DNA from: Planctomycetia bacterium
GTDB taxonomy: Bacteria; Planctomycetota; Planctomycetia; Pirellulales; UBA1268
Reading direction: 5' to 3'
DNA length: 32,173 bases
Assembly (NCBI GenBank): GCA_014192425.1
Contig: BJHK01000028.1
Coordinates: 1 to 32,173, forward strand
Made by a program: the position numbers and the translations under genes
Shown here: one piece after another, positions 7,456-16,400 of the stretch
Numbering within the stretch: the stretch's first letter is position 1
Layout of the letters: each line of letters begins with the position of its first letter
The notes under the pieces: model-generated
What the model was told of the DNA's origin: nothing
Databases searched by the model: none
Seen by the model: the letters and a program-made list of their open reading frames with translations, nothing else

Positions 7456-8292
7456 TTTCGCGCCGTCGCAGCCGACATGGCGTCTGTTTTTCGCGCCGTC
7501 GCAGCCGACACAGCGTCTGCTCCGGCTTACGGTCGCCGGGCGAAGCCCGGCTCCGCGCAAGCGATGATCGCACCGTTGACGGCGCTCTCCCGAGCCGGAG
7601 GATCGGCGGAAGCTCGAGGAGCGTGAGGCTGGCTGATTCTCGCGCCGTCGCAGCCGACACAGCGTCTGTTTTTCGCGCCGTCGCAGCCGACACAGCGTCT
7701 CCTCCGGCTTACGGTCGCCGGGCAAAGCCCGGCTCCGCGCAAGCGATGATCGCGCCGTTGACGGCACTCTCCGGAGCCGGAGGATCGGCGGAAGCTCGAG
7801 GAGCGTGAGGCTGGCTGATTCTCGCGCCGTCGCAGCCGACACAGCGTCTGTTTTTCGCGCCGTCGCAGCCGACACAGCGTCTCCTCCGGCTTACGGTCGC
7901 CGGGCAAAGCCCGGCTCCGCGCAAGCGATGATCGCGCCGTTGACGGCGCTCTCCCGAGCCGGAGGATCGGCGGAAGCTCGAGGAGCGTGAGGCTGGCTGA
8001 TTCTCGCGCCGTCACAGCCGACATGGCGTCTGCTCCGGCTTACGGTCGCCGGGCGAAGCCCGGCTCCGCGCAAGCGATGATCGCGCCGTTGACGGCGCTC
8101 TCCCGAGCCGGAGGATCGGCGGAAGCTCGAGGAGCGTGAGGCTGGCTGATTCTCGCGCCGTCACAGCCGACACAGCGTCTGCTCCGGCTTACGGTCGCCG
8201 GGCGAAGCCCGGCTCCGCGCAAGCGATGATCGCGCCGTTGACGGCGCTCTCCCGAGCCGGAGGATCGGCGGAAGCTCGAGGAGCGTGAGGCT
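7456..8292. repeat. Tandem array, five structured units of 149 or 182 bp
   Basis: Five copies of one unit follow each other head to tail. The marker CTCCGGCTTACGG begins at 7520, 7702, 7884, 8033 and 8182, giving periods of 182, 182, 149 and 149 bp. The 33-bp difference is an extra copy of a sub-repeat around CGCGCCGTCGCAGCCGAC. Each unit contains an outer stem CTCCGGCT/AGCCGGAG enclosing two hairpins: GCCGGGC-GAA-GCCCGGC and GCGCCG-TTGA-CGGCGC. In the last unit these lie at 8182-8189/8255-8262, 8197-8213 and 8232-8247. The array fills the gap between two convergent genes. Both strands read open over long stretches, but the predicted proteins are only translated repeats. Confidence 0.93.
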
Positions 8293-8306
8293 ATCCTGCC
8301 TCAGCG

Positions 8307-8410
8307 ACGAGACTTCTGCCGTCCTCCGGCGGATTGGGCATATCGACTTCTGCCGTCCTCCGGCGGGTTGGGCGATCGATCGCCCGCGGCCTCCGGCGGG
8401 TTGGGCGCGT
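8307..8410. repeat. Second short tandem repeat, three units of about 34 bp
   Basis: Three imperfect copies share the core CCTCCGGCGGGTTGGGC. The first two also share GACTTCTGCCGT in front; the third has diverged to GATCGCCCGCGG. They directly follow the structured array but share no sequence with it except a short CTCCGGC. They end about 20 bp before the 3' end of the minus-strand gene. Confidence 0.8.
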
Positions 8411-8427
8411 CGCACACCACACCTCGA

Positions 8428-11400
8428 TCAAGGAGCCGTGCGCGCGCCCCGCCACCCATTCCAGTCGGGCCGGCATTGCGGGCTGAAATCCGACTGCCGC
8501 CGCGTGAACAGGCTCCGACTCCGGTTCGACACACGCAGCGCGTCAGGCATGTCCGCGTACGATCCACCGCGGACGCCCGATCCCTGGCCGTCGGTCTTCC
8601 CGGCATCCTTCGGACTGCGCGTGCTGAACCGTGCCGGCGGCCAGTCGGCGGGCGGAGTCGTCGTGCCATCACCGTGGCTGCCGCGAAACGATCTCCCCGT
8701 CGCATCGGCCACCGTCACCACCTGCTCGCGGACGTTGCCCGAGAGCTCCATGATGCCCCAGTACGAGCCGCCGCCGGGAATGCGGCCGGTCGTCGCCGTC
8801 GCGAAAATCCCCGGCCGCATCGGCCCGCCCGGCACGCCGTTGATGTACGGGCTCACCGGGCCGCCGAAGAAGGCGGGCAGGGTCAGGTCGTGGCAGGCGT
8901 TGCCGGCCGTCTCCAGGGCGCCGGCGGCGATCCGCTCGCCCCGCCCGCCCTCGTCGGCGACGGTGTACTCGGCCTTGGCGATCGCCGCGGTTCCCCAGGC
9001 ATACTCGCCGGCCAGCGCCCGGCGCGGGCCCCGGCACGCCTTCTCATACTCCAGTTCGGTCAGCGGCCGCAGCGCTGCCCACGAGGCATGCTTCGCCCCG
9101 TCCCACCAGGCGAGCAGGTTGCAGGCCTGGTGCGGCTTCCGCGCGACGAGTCTGGGCCACGCACCCTGGAGCCCGTAGCGACCCGCCGCGGTCACGTGCC
9201 GCACCGCGTGTCCCTCGTCGCCTCCCGTCGTGTTGGCGAACTCGGCAGCGGAGAGCGTGTTGAGAAAATCCGTGAACTGACCGCGGGTCAGTTCATACCG
9301 CATGCAGTAGAAGGCGTCATGACCGGTCGGAAACCGGTCGTCGAGCGGCGCGGCGAGCCCGCGGGTCGCCTCGTCGCCGGCCCAGAGCATGCCCGGCTCG
9401 GCTCCGACCCGGCGCGCCGTTGTGCCGGCCGCCGCCGGACCGCTCCAGGCGGCATCGACGAGAAACGGGCCGCCCGACGTCGCCACGCCTGCGGCGACGA
9501 ACGCTCCCGCCTCGCTGCCCCCGGAACCGGCATGGAACGCGCCCGGCGGCACGCGCACCATGTCGATAGCGAAGACGCGCAGATCGACCGCCGCAGGGTC
9601 GTCGACGCCATCGGCAGCGTGCAGCCAGCGCAGCCCGACGGCGGCGAGATCGAGCGGGCCCTGACCGGGCGCCGCGCGATGGATGAACACGCCCCTGCCC
9701 CGCCCGCCGGTCAGGCCGACCTCGAGAGTGGCAGCGGCGGGCACGGAGTGATCGACCCGGTCGGCGGCGAGCGTGGCATGGGCGTAGCCATCGCCCCCCG
9801 GACGACGAAACTTCGCGAACACCCAGGCCGAACTCCAACTTTCGACCGCCTCGTCGCGGCCGGTCGCGGCCGTGGCGGCCGGCTCGGTCCAGCGGGCCCG
9901 CCAGGCGTTGCCCGACCGGATGTCGAAGCGGATCACGCTCTGCCCGGCGGCCGGCGCGTCTTCGCGGCGGACGGCGCCGACCGCGACGATCGTCGCCGCG
10001 GCGTCGGCGCCGCGAAACCGCTCCGGCGCCGCATCGGCCGGCGCAGTGCCGGGGGCATCCGGATGCGCGGCGGCCTCGATGGCCATGGCGTCGTTCACGA
10101 ACGCGTCGAACGTCCACGTCCAGTATGCGAATGCACGCCGCGCGTCCGCGTCGTCGGCCCTCTCGATGGCAGCCCGGGCCTCGGCGCGGAGTGACTTCAT
10201 CCGGGCCACGACATCCGCCGGCCAGATGCTTCTGAAGGCCGCCGGCGGGATGCGATTCTCATCGACCCGCAACGCGACACCCTCCGGCAGCCGCTGCCAG
10301 CGGTCGCACTGCAGCCGGAGCAGGTCCCGGGCGGGCTTCGCGCCCGCGCCGAAGAGCCGGCGGCACATCTCGTCGAGCGTCGCATCGACGTCGAAGTCGG
10401 GGTTCCACAGCGCCTTCATCCAGACGTAGGCGGTCGGTGCGGCCGTGATCTGGCAGCCGGCGCCGTAGGTCAAGGCCTGGGCACCGGCGATCGCCTCGCG
10501 ATTGGCCGCAAAGAAGTCGCGGGCGAGGTGCGGGAACTGGACCGGCCCATGCGTCCAGTCGCTGGGGCTTTGGAAGTCGACCCACAGACCGATCTTCCGC
10601 CCGGAGGCCTGCCGCCAGTCGCGGCTGTAGCGCTCCGCGACCGCCCGGACGGCCGGCTGCTGCCAGAGGCCGAGCGTGCCCACGTCGAGCGAATGGACGA
10701 CGAGGTTGTCGGGATAGGTGATTCCCCGGGCGCACTCCGGGACCGTGAAGGGCGCGTAGATCACCTCCTTGCCCGGCCAGCGGTTCGCGACGGCGATGCA
10801 CACATCGCGCAGGAAACCGCCGACGAGGGCTGCCTCACCGTCCCGCGCGACCGTCGCCCGGCAACGCTCGCAGTGGCACGTGCCCACCAGCGGCTCCCAG
10901 CCCATCGTGCCCGGGGACCAGATGTTGATGCCCGTGGCCGTGATGCCGCCGGGCCGCGGCCCCTTCCCGCCGCCGCCCCAGGCCCGTTCCATGCCGTCGA
11001 TGTAGAACTGCAACGTCTCCGGCGCCGACAGGCAGAAGGCGACCCGCGACCGGCTCCCGTCGGCCAGCAGCTGAAACATCGCCGCCGGCTCGGCGGGCAG
11101 CCCGGGGCCGTACTCGAAGACGCGGGCTCCCTGCATGACCCGCTCGGGCTGCCAGCCATCCTCGCCGCGAACGAGGAGCAACTGGGTGCCGAACCACAGC
11201 GGCTCGCCCCCCTTGGGAAACAGTTCGCGATCGAGCGGAGACAACGTTTCGTCACGAGAGCGGGCCTGCATGAACCACCAGTCCTGATACATCCGCCGCA
11301 GGGCGAAGACGGGAGCGTCTCGGTAGTGGACCGGTTCCACGGCGAGCGTCGTCCGGCGCGGCACCGACCGGCCGCCGCCGGCCGCGGGCCAGTACCAGCG

Positions 11401-11916
11401 GACGCCGACGATCCGCTCCAGGAAGTCGGCGACCGCCCAGGCAACGCCGCCGTTGGGCTTGCCCGGGAGGGGGTGCCTGCTGCCGACGAGATACACCCGT
11501 CCGGCCGCGGTCTTGACGACGAATCCCTCGGCCGGAAGCCCGGCGGGGTCGATGCCGGCCTGCCGGCTCTCGGCACAGTCGCCGATGATGATTGCCGGCT
11601 GGTCCGGAGCGGGCGCGGCATCCACCACCTCCAGCGTGGCGCCGGTCGACGCCTTGATGCAGGCGACCAGTTCGGCGACGAACTGCTTGAGGAACGGAGG
11701 AGGCACGGCATCGTCTTTTCCGCCCCGACCCGCGGCCACGTGGACCACGCACCGCGCCCCCCCGTCCTCGACGAGCACGACCGGGTCGTGCCGCGGCTGT
11801 TCCAGCCACGTGACGCCTGCCAGGTCCGGCGGCTGGTACGCCCCGTCCGCCGCCACGGCGCGGCTGCCGCTGGCTGCGATCGCCAGCATCACGACGACGA
11901 CCCATCGTTTGAACAT
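8428..11916 (-). CDS. Secreted DUF4838 protein fused to an FGE-sulfatase-fold domain
   Basis: This is a 1162-residue exported protein. ATG 11916 is preferred over the longer frame (11982) because GGGAG precedes it by 9 bases and a clean signal peptide follows (KRWVVVVMLAIAASGSRAVAA). Residues ~90-180 form an alpha-glucuronidase-like N-terminal domain (FVVKTAAGRVYLVGS, VRWYWP). Residues ~200-560 match DUF4838, including the TCHCERCRA cysteine cluster at about 345. A region rich in Ala/Gly with a beta-sandwich look follows. Residues ~840-1160 have the formylglycine-generating-enzyme fold (YELTRGQFTDFLN, LTELEYEKACRG, GIMELSGNVREQ, VRGGSY, GWRGAR). The catalytic cysteines of true FGE near the C-terminus are not present, so this end is probably a binding or structural module. 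A role in polysaccharide breakdown at the cell surface is inferred. RDD lies 99 bp upstream on the same strand. Confidence 0.8.
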   Translation of the reverse strand: MFKRWVVVVMLAIAASGSRAVAADGAYQPPDLAGVTWLEQPRHDPVVLVEDGGARCVVHVAAGRGGKDDAVPPPFLKQFVAELVACIKASTGATLEVVDAAPAPDQPAIIIGDCAESRQAGIDPAGLPAEGFVVKTAAGRVYLVGSRHPLPGKPNGGVAWAVADFLERIVGVRWYWPAAGGGRSVPRRTTLAVEPVHYRDAPVFALRRMYQDWWFMQARSRDETLSPLDRELFPKGGEPLWFGTQLLLVRGEDGWQPERVMQGARVFEYGPGLPAEPAAMFQLLADGSRSRVAFCLSAPETLQFYIDGMERAWGGGGKGPRPGGITATGINIWSPGTMGWEPLVGTCHCERCRATVARDGEAALVGGFLRDVCIAVANRWPGKEVIYAPFTVPECARGITYPDNLVVHSLDVGTLGLWQQPAVRAVAERYSRDWRQASGRKIGLWVDFQSPSDWTHGPVQFPHLARDFFAANREAIAGAQALTYGAGCQITAAPTAYVWMKALWNPDFDVDATLDEMCRRLFGAGAKPARDLLRLQCDRWQRLPEGVALRVDENRIPPAAFRSIWPADVVARMKSLRAEARAAIERADDADARRAFAYWTWTFDAFVNDAMAIEAAAHPDAPGTAPADAAPERFRGADAAATIVAVGAVRREDAPAAGQSVIRFDIRSGNAWRARWTEPAATAATGRDEAVESWSSAWVFAKFRRPGGDGYAHATLAADRVDHSVPAAATLEVGLTGGRGRGVFIHRAAPGQGPLDLAAVGLRWLHAADGVDDPAAVDLRVFAIDMVRVPPGAFHAGSGGSEAGAFVAAGVATSGGPFLVDAAWSGPAAAGTTARRVGAEPGMLWAGDEATRGLAAPLDDRFPTGHDAFYCMRYELTRGQFTDFLNTLSAAEFANTTGGDEGHAVRHVTAAGRYGLQGAWPRLVARKPHQACNLLAWWDGAKHASWAALRPLTELEYEKACRGPRRALAGEYAWGTAAIAKAEYTVADEGGRGERIAAGALETAGNACHDLTLPAFFGGPVSPYINGVPGGPMRPGIFATATTGRIPGGGSYWGIMELSGNVREQVVTVADATGRSFRGSHGDGTTTPPADWPPARFSTRSPKDAGKTDGQGSGVRGGSYADMPDALRVSNRSRSLFTRRQSDFSPQCRPDWNGWRGARTAP

Positions 11917-12015
11917 GGTGCTCAACTCCCGGAACGCGCAGCGGTCCGTCCCTGCCCGATAGTGAGCCAGTCTGGACGGCACGCCGGCCTTGTACCAGCC
12001 GCGGGCGACCCTCCG

Positions 12016-12486
12016 TCACCTCGCCTTGACGACGTAGGTCTCCGAAAAGCGATCATGCCAGCCCCGCGTCGGGGTGCCAAGGAAGGAAAACATCTCGAAC
12101 GGGATGAATCGACACAGCGTCCGGCCGATGATCTGCCCGAACGAAGGGGGCAGGCCAACGGCATTGACCACCCTGGTGCCGGTGATCAACTTGCCCAGCG
12201 TCCGGGACGTGATCGCTTCGAACACAATGTAGTACAGCAGCGTCAGGAAAACACCGAGCAGCAGGTCGGGAATGCTCTCCAGCCAGGCGATGCCCGCCTC
12301 GCCGCCGACGAGCGCGACGAGGATGCCGAACAGGAATCCGAAAATCAGCTGCCCGATGGAGTCGATGATCAGATTGGCGAGCCGGGCTCCCTGCCCGGCG
12401 ATGGAAGACGGGTCGACGGGGACGCCCTCTGCGGGCAGCGCTGGAGCACTGGTCGGCGAAGCATACGGATTGGTGATCTCGTCCAA
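12016..12486 (-). CDS. RDD family membrane protein
   Basis: This is a 156-residue inner-membrane protein of the RDD family. It opens with the NPYASP motif common in planctomycete membrane proteins, then a Pro/Ala-rich linker. The RDD domain starts at GQGARLANLIIDSIG (R and D in helix 1, about 32-46) and continues with two more hydrophobic segments (FGFLFGILVALVGG and LLLGVFLTLLYYIVFEA). TLGKLITGTRVV and RTLCRFIPFEMFSFL are typical end motifs, and WHDRFSETYVV closes it. The start is a TTG at 12486 with AGGGAG about 8 bases before it. The function is unknown; some family members act in ion transport. It may be co-transcribed with the downstream DUF4838 gene. Confidence 0.85.
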   Translation of the reverse strand: MDEITNPYASPTSAPALPAEGVPVDPSSIAGQGARLANLIIDSIGQLIFGFLFGILVALVGGEAGIAWLESIPDLLLGVFLTLLYYIVFEAITSRTLGKLITGTRVVNAVGLPPSFGQIIGRTLCRFIPFEMFSFLGTPTRGWHDRFSETYVVKAR

Positions 12487-12562
12487 GACGCAGCTCCCTG
12501 AGGTGCGATCGGAGGGGACGGTACCGTGCCGTTCGGGGATTCGGCAGCCGGCACGGCAGTGG

Positions 12563-12571
12563 TGCTACACT
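12563..12571 (+). promoter_or_regulatory. Possible extended -10 element for the cytochrome gene
   Basis: TGCTACACT fits the extended -10 form and lies 50 bp before the ATG at 12622, between divergent genes. I see no convincing -35 box. Motif-only evidence. Confidence 0.3.
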
Positions 12572-12621
12572 ATTCCAGAGTCGTCAGCGTTGCTGCGGAT
12601 CTGCCCCCAGGAACCGTGCCG

Positions 12622-15000
12622 ATGCGGTATGCGACCGCCCTGTTCGTCGTCGTCGTCTGGCTGGCCGGCCCCCGCTCCGGCGCCGCGGCTCCGGAGGAAC
12701 TGCCCCCGTCGATCGCCGGCTTTCTGCGCGACCACTGCCTCGACTGCCACGCCGGTCCGAAGCCTGATGCCGGGTTGACGCTCGACGGCTTCGCGACCCC
12801 GACGACCATCCGCTCCAACCGGTCCCGCTGGCGGGCGATCCTCGACCGCGTCGTGCACGGAGAGATGCCGCCGGCCGAGGCGGATCAACCATCGGATGCC
12901 GCCCGGGACGCCTTCGTCGCCGAGGTGCGCCGGGCGTTCGCGACAGCCGACGCCGGCCCGCCCGATCCGGGGCCTGCCGTCATCCGCCGCCTCAACAGGG
13001 CCGAGTTCGACACCACGATCCGCGATCTGTTCCAGGGGGATTTCCGCGCGGCGGCCGCCTTTCCCGAGGACGAGGTCGGGCATGGCTTCGCGAACATCGC
13101 CGACGTTCTCACCGTGTCGCCGCTCCTCATGGAGCGGCTGCTCGATGCGGCCGAGGTGATCGCCGCCCAAGCGATCCCCGCCGAACTGCCGGCCCCTCCC
13201 TCTCGCCGAACCAAGGGACGGCACCTGTGGCCGGTGCGCGAGGACCTGGCCGGCGTCGAGTTTCGCGAGGTCAATGCTGACGGCGACAAACCGGCGTTCA
13301 CCGGGCCGCTCTCGCTGCCGCTCGCACTCGAACCGACCGCCGAATACCGGATCCGCGCCCGGCTCTATGCCACGAGCCCCGCCGGGCAGCCGGTCGAGGT
13401 CGTCCTGCTGGCAGACGGAAAGGAAACCGCCATCACGTCCCCGCCAACGGATCTCGCGCGGATCGCGGGAGCGGCTCCGACGGAGGGCCGCCGGGAGATC
13501 CTCTCCACCCACACGATCGACGCCCGCACTCCCGAGGAGGCGCAGACGATCGAGGCCATGGTCGCGCGCCGCACCGGCGTCGGCGGCGTGGCGATCGGCT
13601 GCCTGAGGCAGCCCGAGGGACAGCCCGCGCCCACCCTTCACGTCGAGTGGATCGAGGTCACGGGGCCGCTCGACAACCGGCCCGTCTCGATGCGGGCGAC
13701 CCTCGGCGACACGCCCCTGGCCGATGCCGCCGCGAATCCGCGTCCCGTTCTGGCGTCCTTCGCCCGCCGCGCCTGGCGCGGGCCGGTCCCCGATTCGCAG
13801 CTCGACGGACTGTGTCGCATCGTCGCCGATGCCGCGGCGGCGGGTGAGCCGGCGATCATCGGCCTGCGGCGGGCGATCGCCGCCGTCCTCGCCTCTCCCC
13901 GGTTCCTGTTTCGCCTCGAATCACCTCCGGCCGCCGACGTCCGCACCGTCACGCCGGTCCCCGACGTGGAACTCGCCACGCGGCTCTCCTACTTCCTCTG
14001 GAGCTCGTGTCCCGACGAGGAGTTGCTGACCATCGCGGAACGCGGAGAACTTGCATCTGGAATCGATGGGCAGGTCGAGCGCATGCTCGCCGATCCGCGG
14101 GCCGACGCACTCGTCGACCAGTTCGCCATGCAGTGGCTGGGACTGGAGCGGCTGGCGGCGCATGCCGTCGATCCGCAGGCTGTTCCCGGCTGGAGACCAG
14201 AGCTCACCGCGGACATGGTCGAGGAGACACGCCGGTTCATTCGTGCCGTGTTCCGCGGGCAGGACGGGCTGCTGCAGCTGCTCGACGGCGAGTTCACGTT
14301 CGTCAACCGGTCGCTGGCCGCGCACTATGGCCTCGCCGTGGATCCGCCGCTCGGAAAACGGGAATGGCGCCGGGTCTCGCTCACGGACACGCCGCGGGCC
14401 GGGCTCGTGTCGCAGGGTTCAGTCCTCACACTGACGTCCAATCCGGCCCGGACGTCCCCCGTGAAGCGCGGAAAATGGGTTCTCGAGACGCTGCTCGACG
14501 CCGCGCCGCCGCCGGCGCCACCGGAAGTCCCCGCGCTCGAGGAGCAGGGCCGCGACCCGGCCGTTGTCTCGTTCCGCGCGCGGCTCGAGCGACACCGTGC
14601 CGATCCAGCCTGTGCCGGCTGCCATCGCCGGATGGACGCCTTCGGCTTCACGCTCGAACGCTTCGACCCGCTCGGCCGGCTTCGCGATCGCGACTCGGAC
14701 GGCGGACCGGTTGACGACCGGGGAGACTTCGGCTCCGGCCAGCCCCTCGATGGCGTCTCCGGCCTGCGCCGTCACCTGCGGATCCATCGCCGGGAATTCG
14801 TCCGCGGCCTGGCCAGAAAACTCCTCATCTACGCGATCGGCCGGGGGTTGGAGTCCGGCGACGAGCCCGCGCTGGCGGAGATCGAGCGCGCTGCCGATAA
14901 TGAGAAGGGTAGCTTGTCCGACCTGGTGAAGGCCGTCGTTCGCAGCCCGCAGTTCCGCCTCCGGCGGCCGCAGACGGCCGTCGCTGACACCATACCGTGA
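12622..15000 (+). CDS. Secreted DUF1587/1592/1588/1585 protein with cytochrome c motif
   Basis: This is a 792-residue exported member of the large planctomycete cytochrome family. ATG 12622 gives a clean signal peptide (RYATALFVVVVWLAGPRSGAA); the open frame runs further upstream but without a signal. Domains in order: a PSCyt1-type heme-binding segment with CLDCH at 39-43; DUF1587 at about 120-185 (VIRRLNRAEFDTTIRDLF); a beta-rich insert; DUF1595 at about 377-435 (ARRAWRGPVPDSQL, LASPRFLFRLE); DUF1592 at about 450-575 (RLSYFLWSSCPDEEL, QWLGLERL); DUF1588 at about 558-645 (FVNRSLAAHYGL, VLTLTSNPARTSPVKRG); a second CxxCH, CAGCH, at 664-668; and DUF1585 at the end. The electron partner is unknown. 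It forms an operon with the DUF1552 gene 19 bases downstream, the pairing usual in planctomycetes. Confidence 0.92.
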   Translation: MRYATALFVVVVWLAGPRSGAAAPEELPPSIAGFLRDHCLDCHAGPKPDAGLTLDGFATPTTIRSNRSRWRAILDRVVHGEMPPAEADQPSDAARDAFVAEVRRAFATADAGPPDPGPAVIRRLNRAEFDTTIRDLFQGDFRAAAAFPEDEVGHGFANIADVLTVSPLLMERLLDAAEVIAAQAIPAELPAPPSRRTKGRHLWPVREDLAGVEFREVNADGDKPAFTGPLSLPLALEPTAEYRIRARLYATSPAGQPVEVVLLADGKETAITSPPTDLARIAGAAPTEGRREILSTHTIDARTPEEAQTIEAMVARRTGVGGVAIGCLRQPEGQPAPTLHVEWIEVTGPLDNRPVSMRATLGDTPLADAAANPRPVLASFARRAWRGPVPDSQLDGLCRIVADAAAAGEPAIIGLRRAIAAVLASPRFLFRLESPPAADVRTVTPVPDVELATRLSYFLWSSCPDEELLTIAERGELASGIDGQVERMLADPRADALVDQFAMQWLGLERLAAHAVDPQAVPGWRPELTADMVEETRRFIRAVFRGQDGLLQLLDGEFTFVNRSLAAHYGLAVDPPLGKREWRRVSLTDTPRAGLVSQGSVLTLTSNPARTSPVKRGKWVLETLLDAAPPPAPPEVPALEEQGRDPAVVSFRARLERHRADPACAGCHRRMDAFGFTLERFDPLGRLRDRDSDGGPVDDRGDFGSGQPLDGVSGLRRHLRIHRREFVRGLARKLLIYAIGRGLESGDEPALAEIERAADNEKGSLSDLVKAVVRSPQFRLRRPQTAVADTIP

Positions 15001-15019
15001 CGCAGCCGGGAGGAATGCC

Positions 15020-16342
15020 ATGACCGGACACCGTCTCCTGCAACGCCGCAGCGTGCTCCGCGGACTCGGGGCGGCGCTGGGTCTGCCCTGGCTCGAGGCC
15101 CTCGCGGGCTCCGGCACCGTCGCCGCACCGCGGCGGTTGGCGTTTATCTACGTCCCAAACGGCATCGACATGCAGCGCTGGCGGCCGGCCGCCGCGGGCG
15201 ACCTGGCAGGCGACCTACCGCCGATCCTCGCCCCGCTGCAGTCGCACCGTGACGACATCCTCGTGATCTCCGGCCTCGCGGCCGACAAGGCCCGGGCCCA
15301 TGGCGACGGCGGCGGCGACCATGCCCGCGCGATGACCGCGTTTCTCACTGGGGCCCAGCCGCGCAAGACCGACGGCAGCAATATCCTCGCGGGCATTTCC
15401 GCCGATCAGGTCGCCGCCGGCGTCGTCGGGCAGGCGACCAGGCTCCCGTCACTCGAACTCGGCTGCGAGCCGGGCGGGCTCAAGGGGGCGTGCGATACGG
15501 GCTACGCCTGTGTCTACAGCTGGGCGATGTCGTGGAAGTCGGCCTCCCAGCCGCTGCCCCTGGAGACCGATCCGCGGCTCGTCTTCGAGCGGCTGTTCGG
15601 ATCGGGTTCGACCGCCGACCGCCGGGCCCGTGAGGCCAGTCGCCGCAGCCTGATCGACGTCGTTCGCGAGGACGCCCGGAGCCTGGAGCGGAGCCTCGGG
15701 CCCGGCGACCGCCGCAAGATCGACGAGTACTTCACGGCGCTCCGTGAGGTCGAACGCCGTCTCGACAACGCCGCGTCGCGGCCGGTGCCCGTGCCCCCCG
15801 CCGGTGTCGAGCCGCCGGCGGCCAACCCCGCCGACCTCGGCGACCGGGCCCGGCTGATGTGCGACCTGCTGGCGATCGCCTTCCAGTCCGACGCGACCCG
15901 GATCGGCACGCTCAGCTTCGCCAACGAGGGGAGCAACGCGACCTATCCGCAGATCGGCGTCAACGACGGTCATCACCTCATCTCTCACCATGGGGGCGAC
16001 GCCGCCAAGATCGAGAAGATCGCCCGCATCAACACCTTCCACGTCGGCCACCTCGCCCACCTGCTCGACCGGTTGCGCGGCATCGAGGAGGCGGGCCGGC
16101 CGCTGCTGGACAGCTGCATGATCGCCTACGGCAGCGGTAACAGCGACGGCGACCGGCACAACCACGACGACCTGCCGATTCTCGTCGCGGGGGGCGGCGC
16201 AGGGACGATCCGCGGCGGCCGGCACCTGCGGCTTGCCGCCGAGACTCCGGTCACGAACCTCTGGCTGTCGCTGATCCAGCGCATGGGGGTCGAAGCGCGG
16301 TCGTTCGGCGACAGCACCGGACCGCTCGACGGGCTCGGCTGA
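15020..16342 (+). CDS. DUF1552 exported protein
   Basis: This is a 440-residue DUF1552 protein. The N-terminus LLQRRSVLRGLGAALGLPWLEAL has the form of a twin-arginine signal, so export in folded form is likely. Family motifs are FIYVPNGIDMQRWRP, HARAMTAFLTGA, SADQVAA, LPSLELGCE, YSWAMSWKSASQPLPLETDPRLVFERLFG and the C-terminal YGSGNSDGDRHNHDDLPILVAGGGAGT. The start has GGGAGG about 8 bases upstream. Members resemble the alkaline-phosphatase/sulfatase-type DUF1501 proteins in layout, but no activity is established to my knowledge. It follows the cytochrome gene by 19 bases and both should be made from one transcript, presumably as partners outside the cytoplasmic membrane. Confidence 0.92.
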   Translation: MTGHRLLQRRSVLRGLGAALGLPWLEALAGSGTVAAPRRLAFIYVPNGIDMQRWRPAAAGDLAGDLPPILAPLQSHRDDILVISGLAADKARAHGDGGGDHARAMTAFLTGAQPRKTDGSNILAGISADQVAAGVVGQATRLPSLELGCEPGGLKGACDTGYACVYSWAMSWKSASQPLPLETDPRLVFERLFGSGSTADRRAREASRRSLIDVVREDARSLERSLGPGDRRKIDEYFTALREVERRLDNAASRPVPVPPAGVEPPAANPADLGDRARLMCDLLAIAFQSDATRIGTLSFANEGSNATYPQIGVNDGHHLISHHGGDAAKIEKIARINTFHVGHLAHLLDRLRGIEEAGRPLLDSCMIAYGSGNSDGDRHNHDDLPILVAGGGAGTIRGGRHLRLAAETPVTNLWLSLIQRMGVEARSFGDSTGPLDGLG

Positions 16343-16369
16343 GCCCCGGCGCCGGCGAGCGAATGCCTG

Positions 16370-16375
16370 TATCAT
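16370..16375 (+). promoter_or_regulatory. Possible -10 box (TATCAT) for the LamG gene
   Basis: TATCAT (preceded by TG) lies 25 bp before ATG 16401. The same hexamer occurs before the glycosyltransferase operon at 22402-22407. No good -35 is visible. It overlaps an in-frame ATG at 16374, which is one reason to reject that start. Confidence 0.3.
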
Positions 16376-16400
16376 GCCGGCATCCGTCAAGGGTCCCACC

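Noticed and set aside
5545-7875. Minus-strand open frame of 776 codons
   Set aside because: It runs antisense to the oxoamine synthase gene and starts inside the tandem array; its N-terminal part is only translated repeat. High GC makes antisense frames open.
7456-8292. CRISPR array
   Set aside because: Units are 149-182 bp with no unique spacers between short repeats, and no cas gene is present.
10528-12501. Plus-strand open frame of 657 codons
   Set aside because: Antisense to the DUF4838 and RDD genes; no domain or signal sequence.
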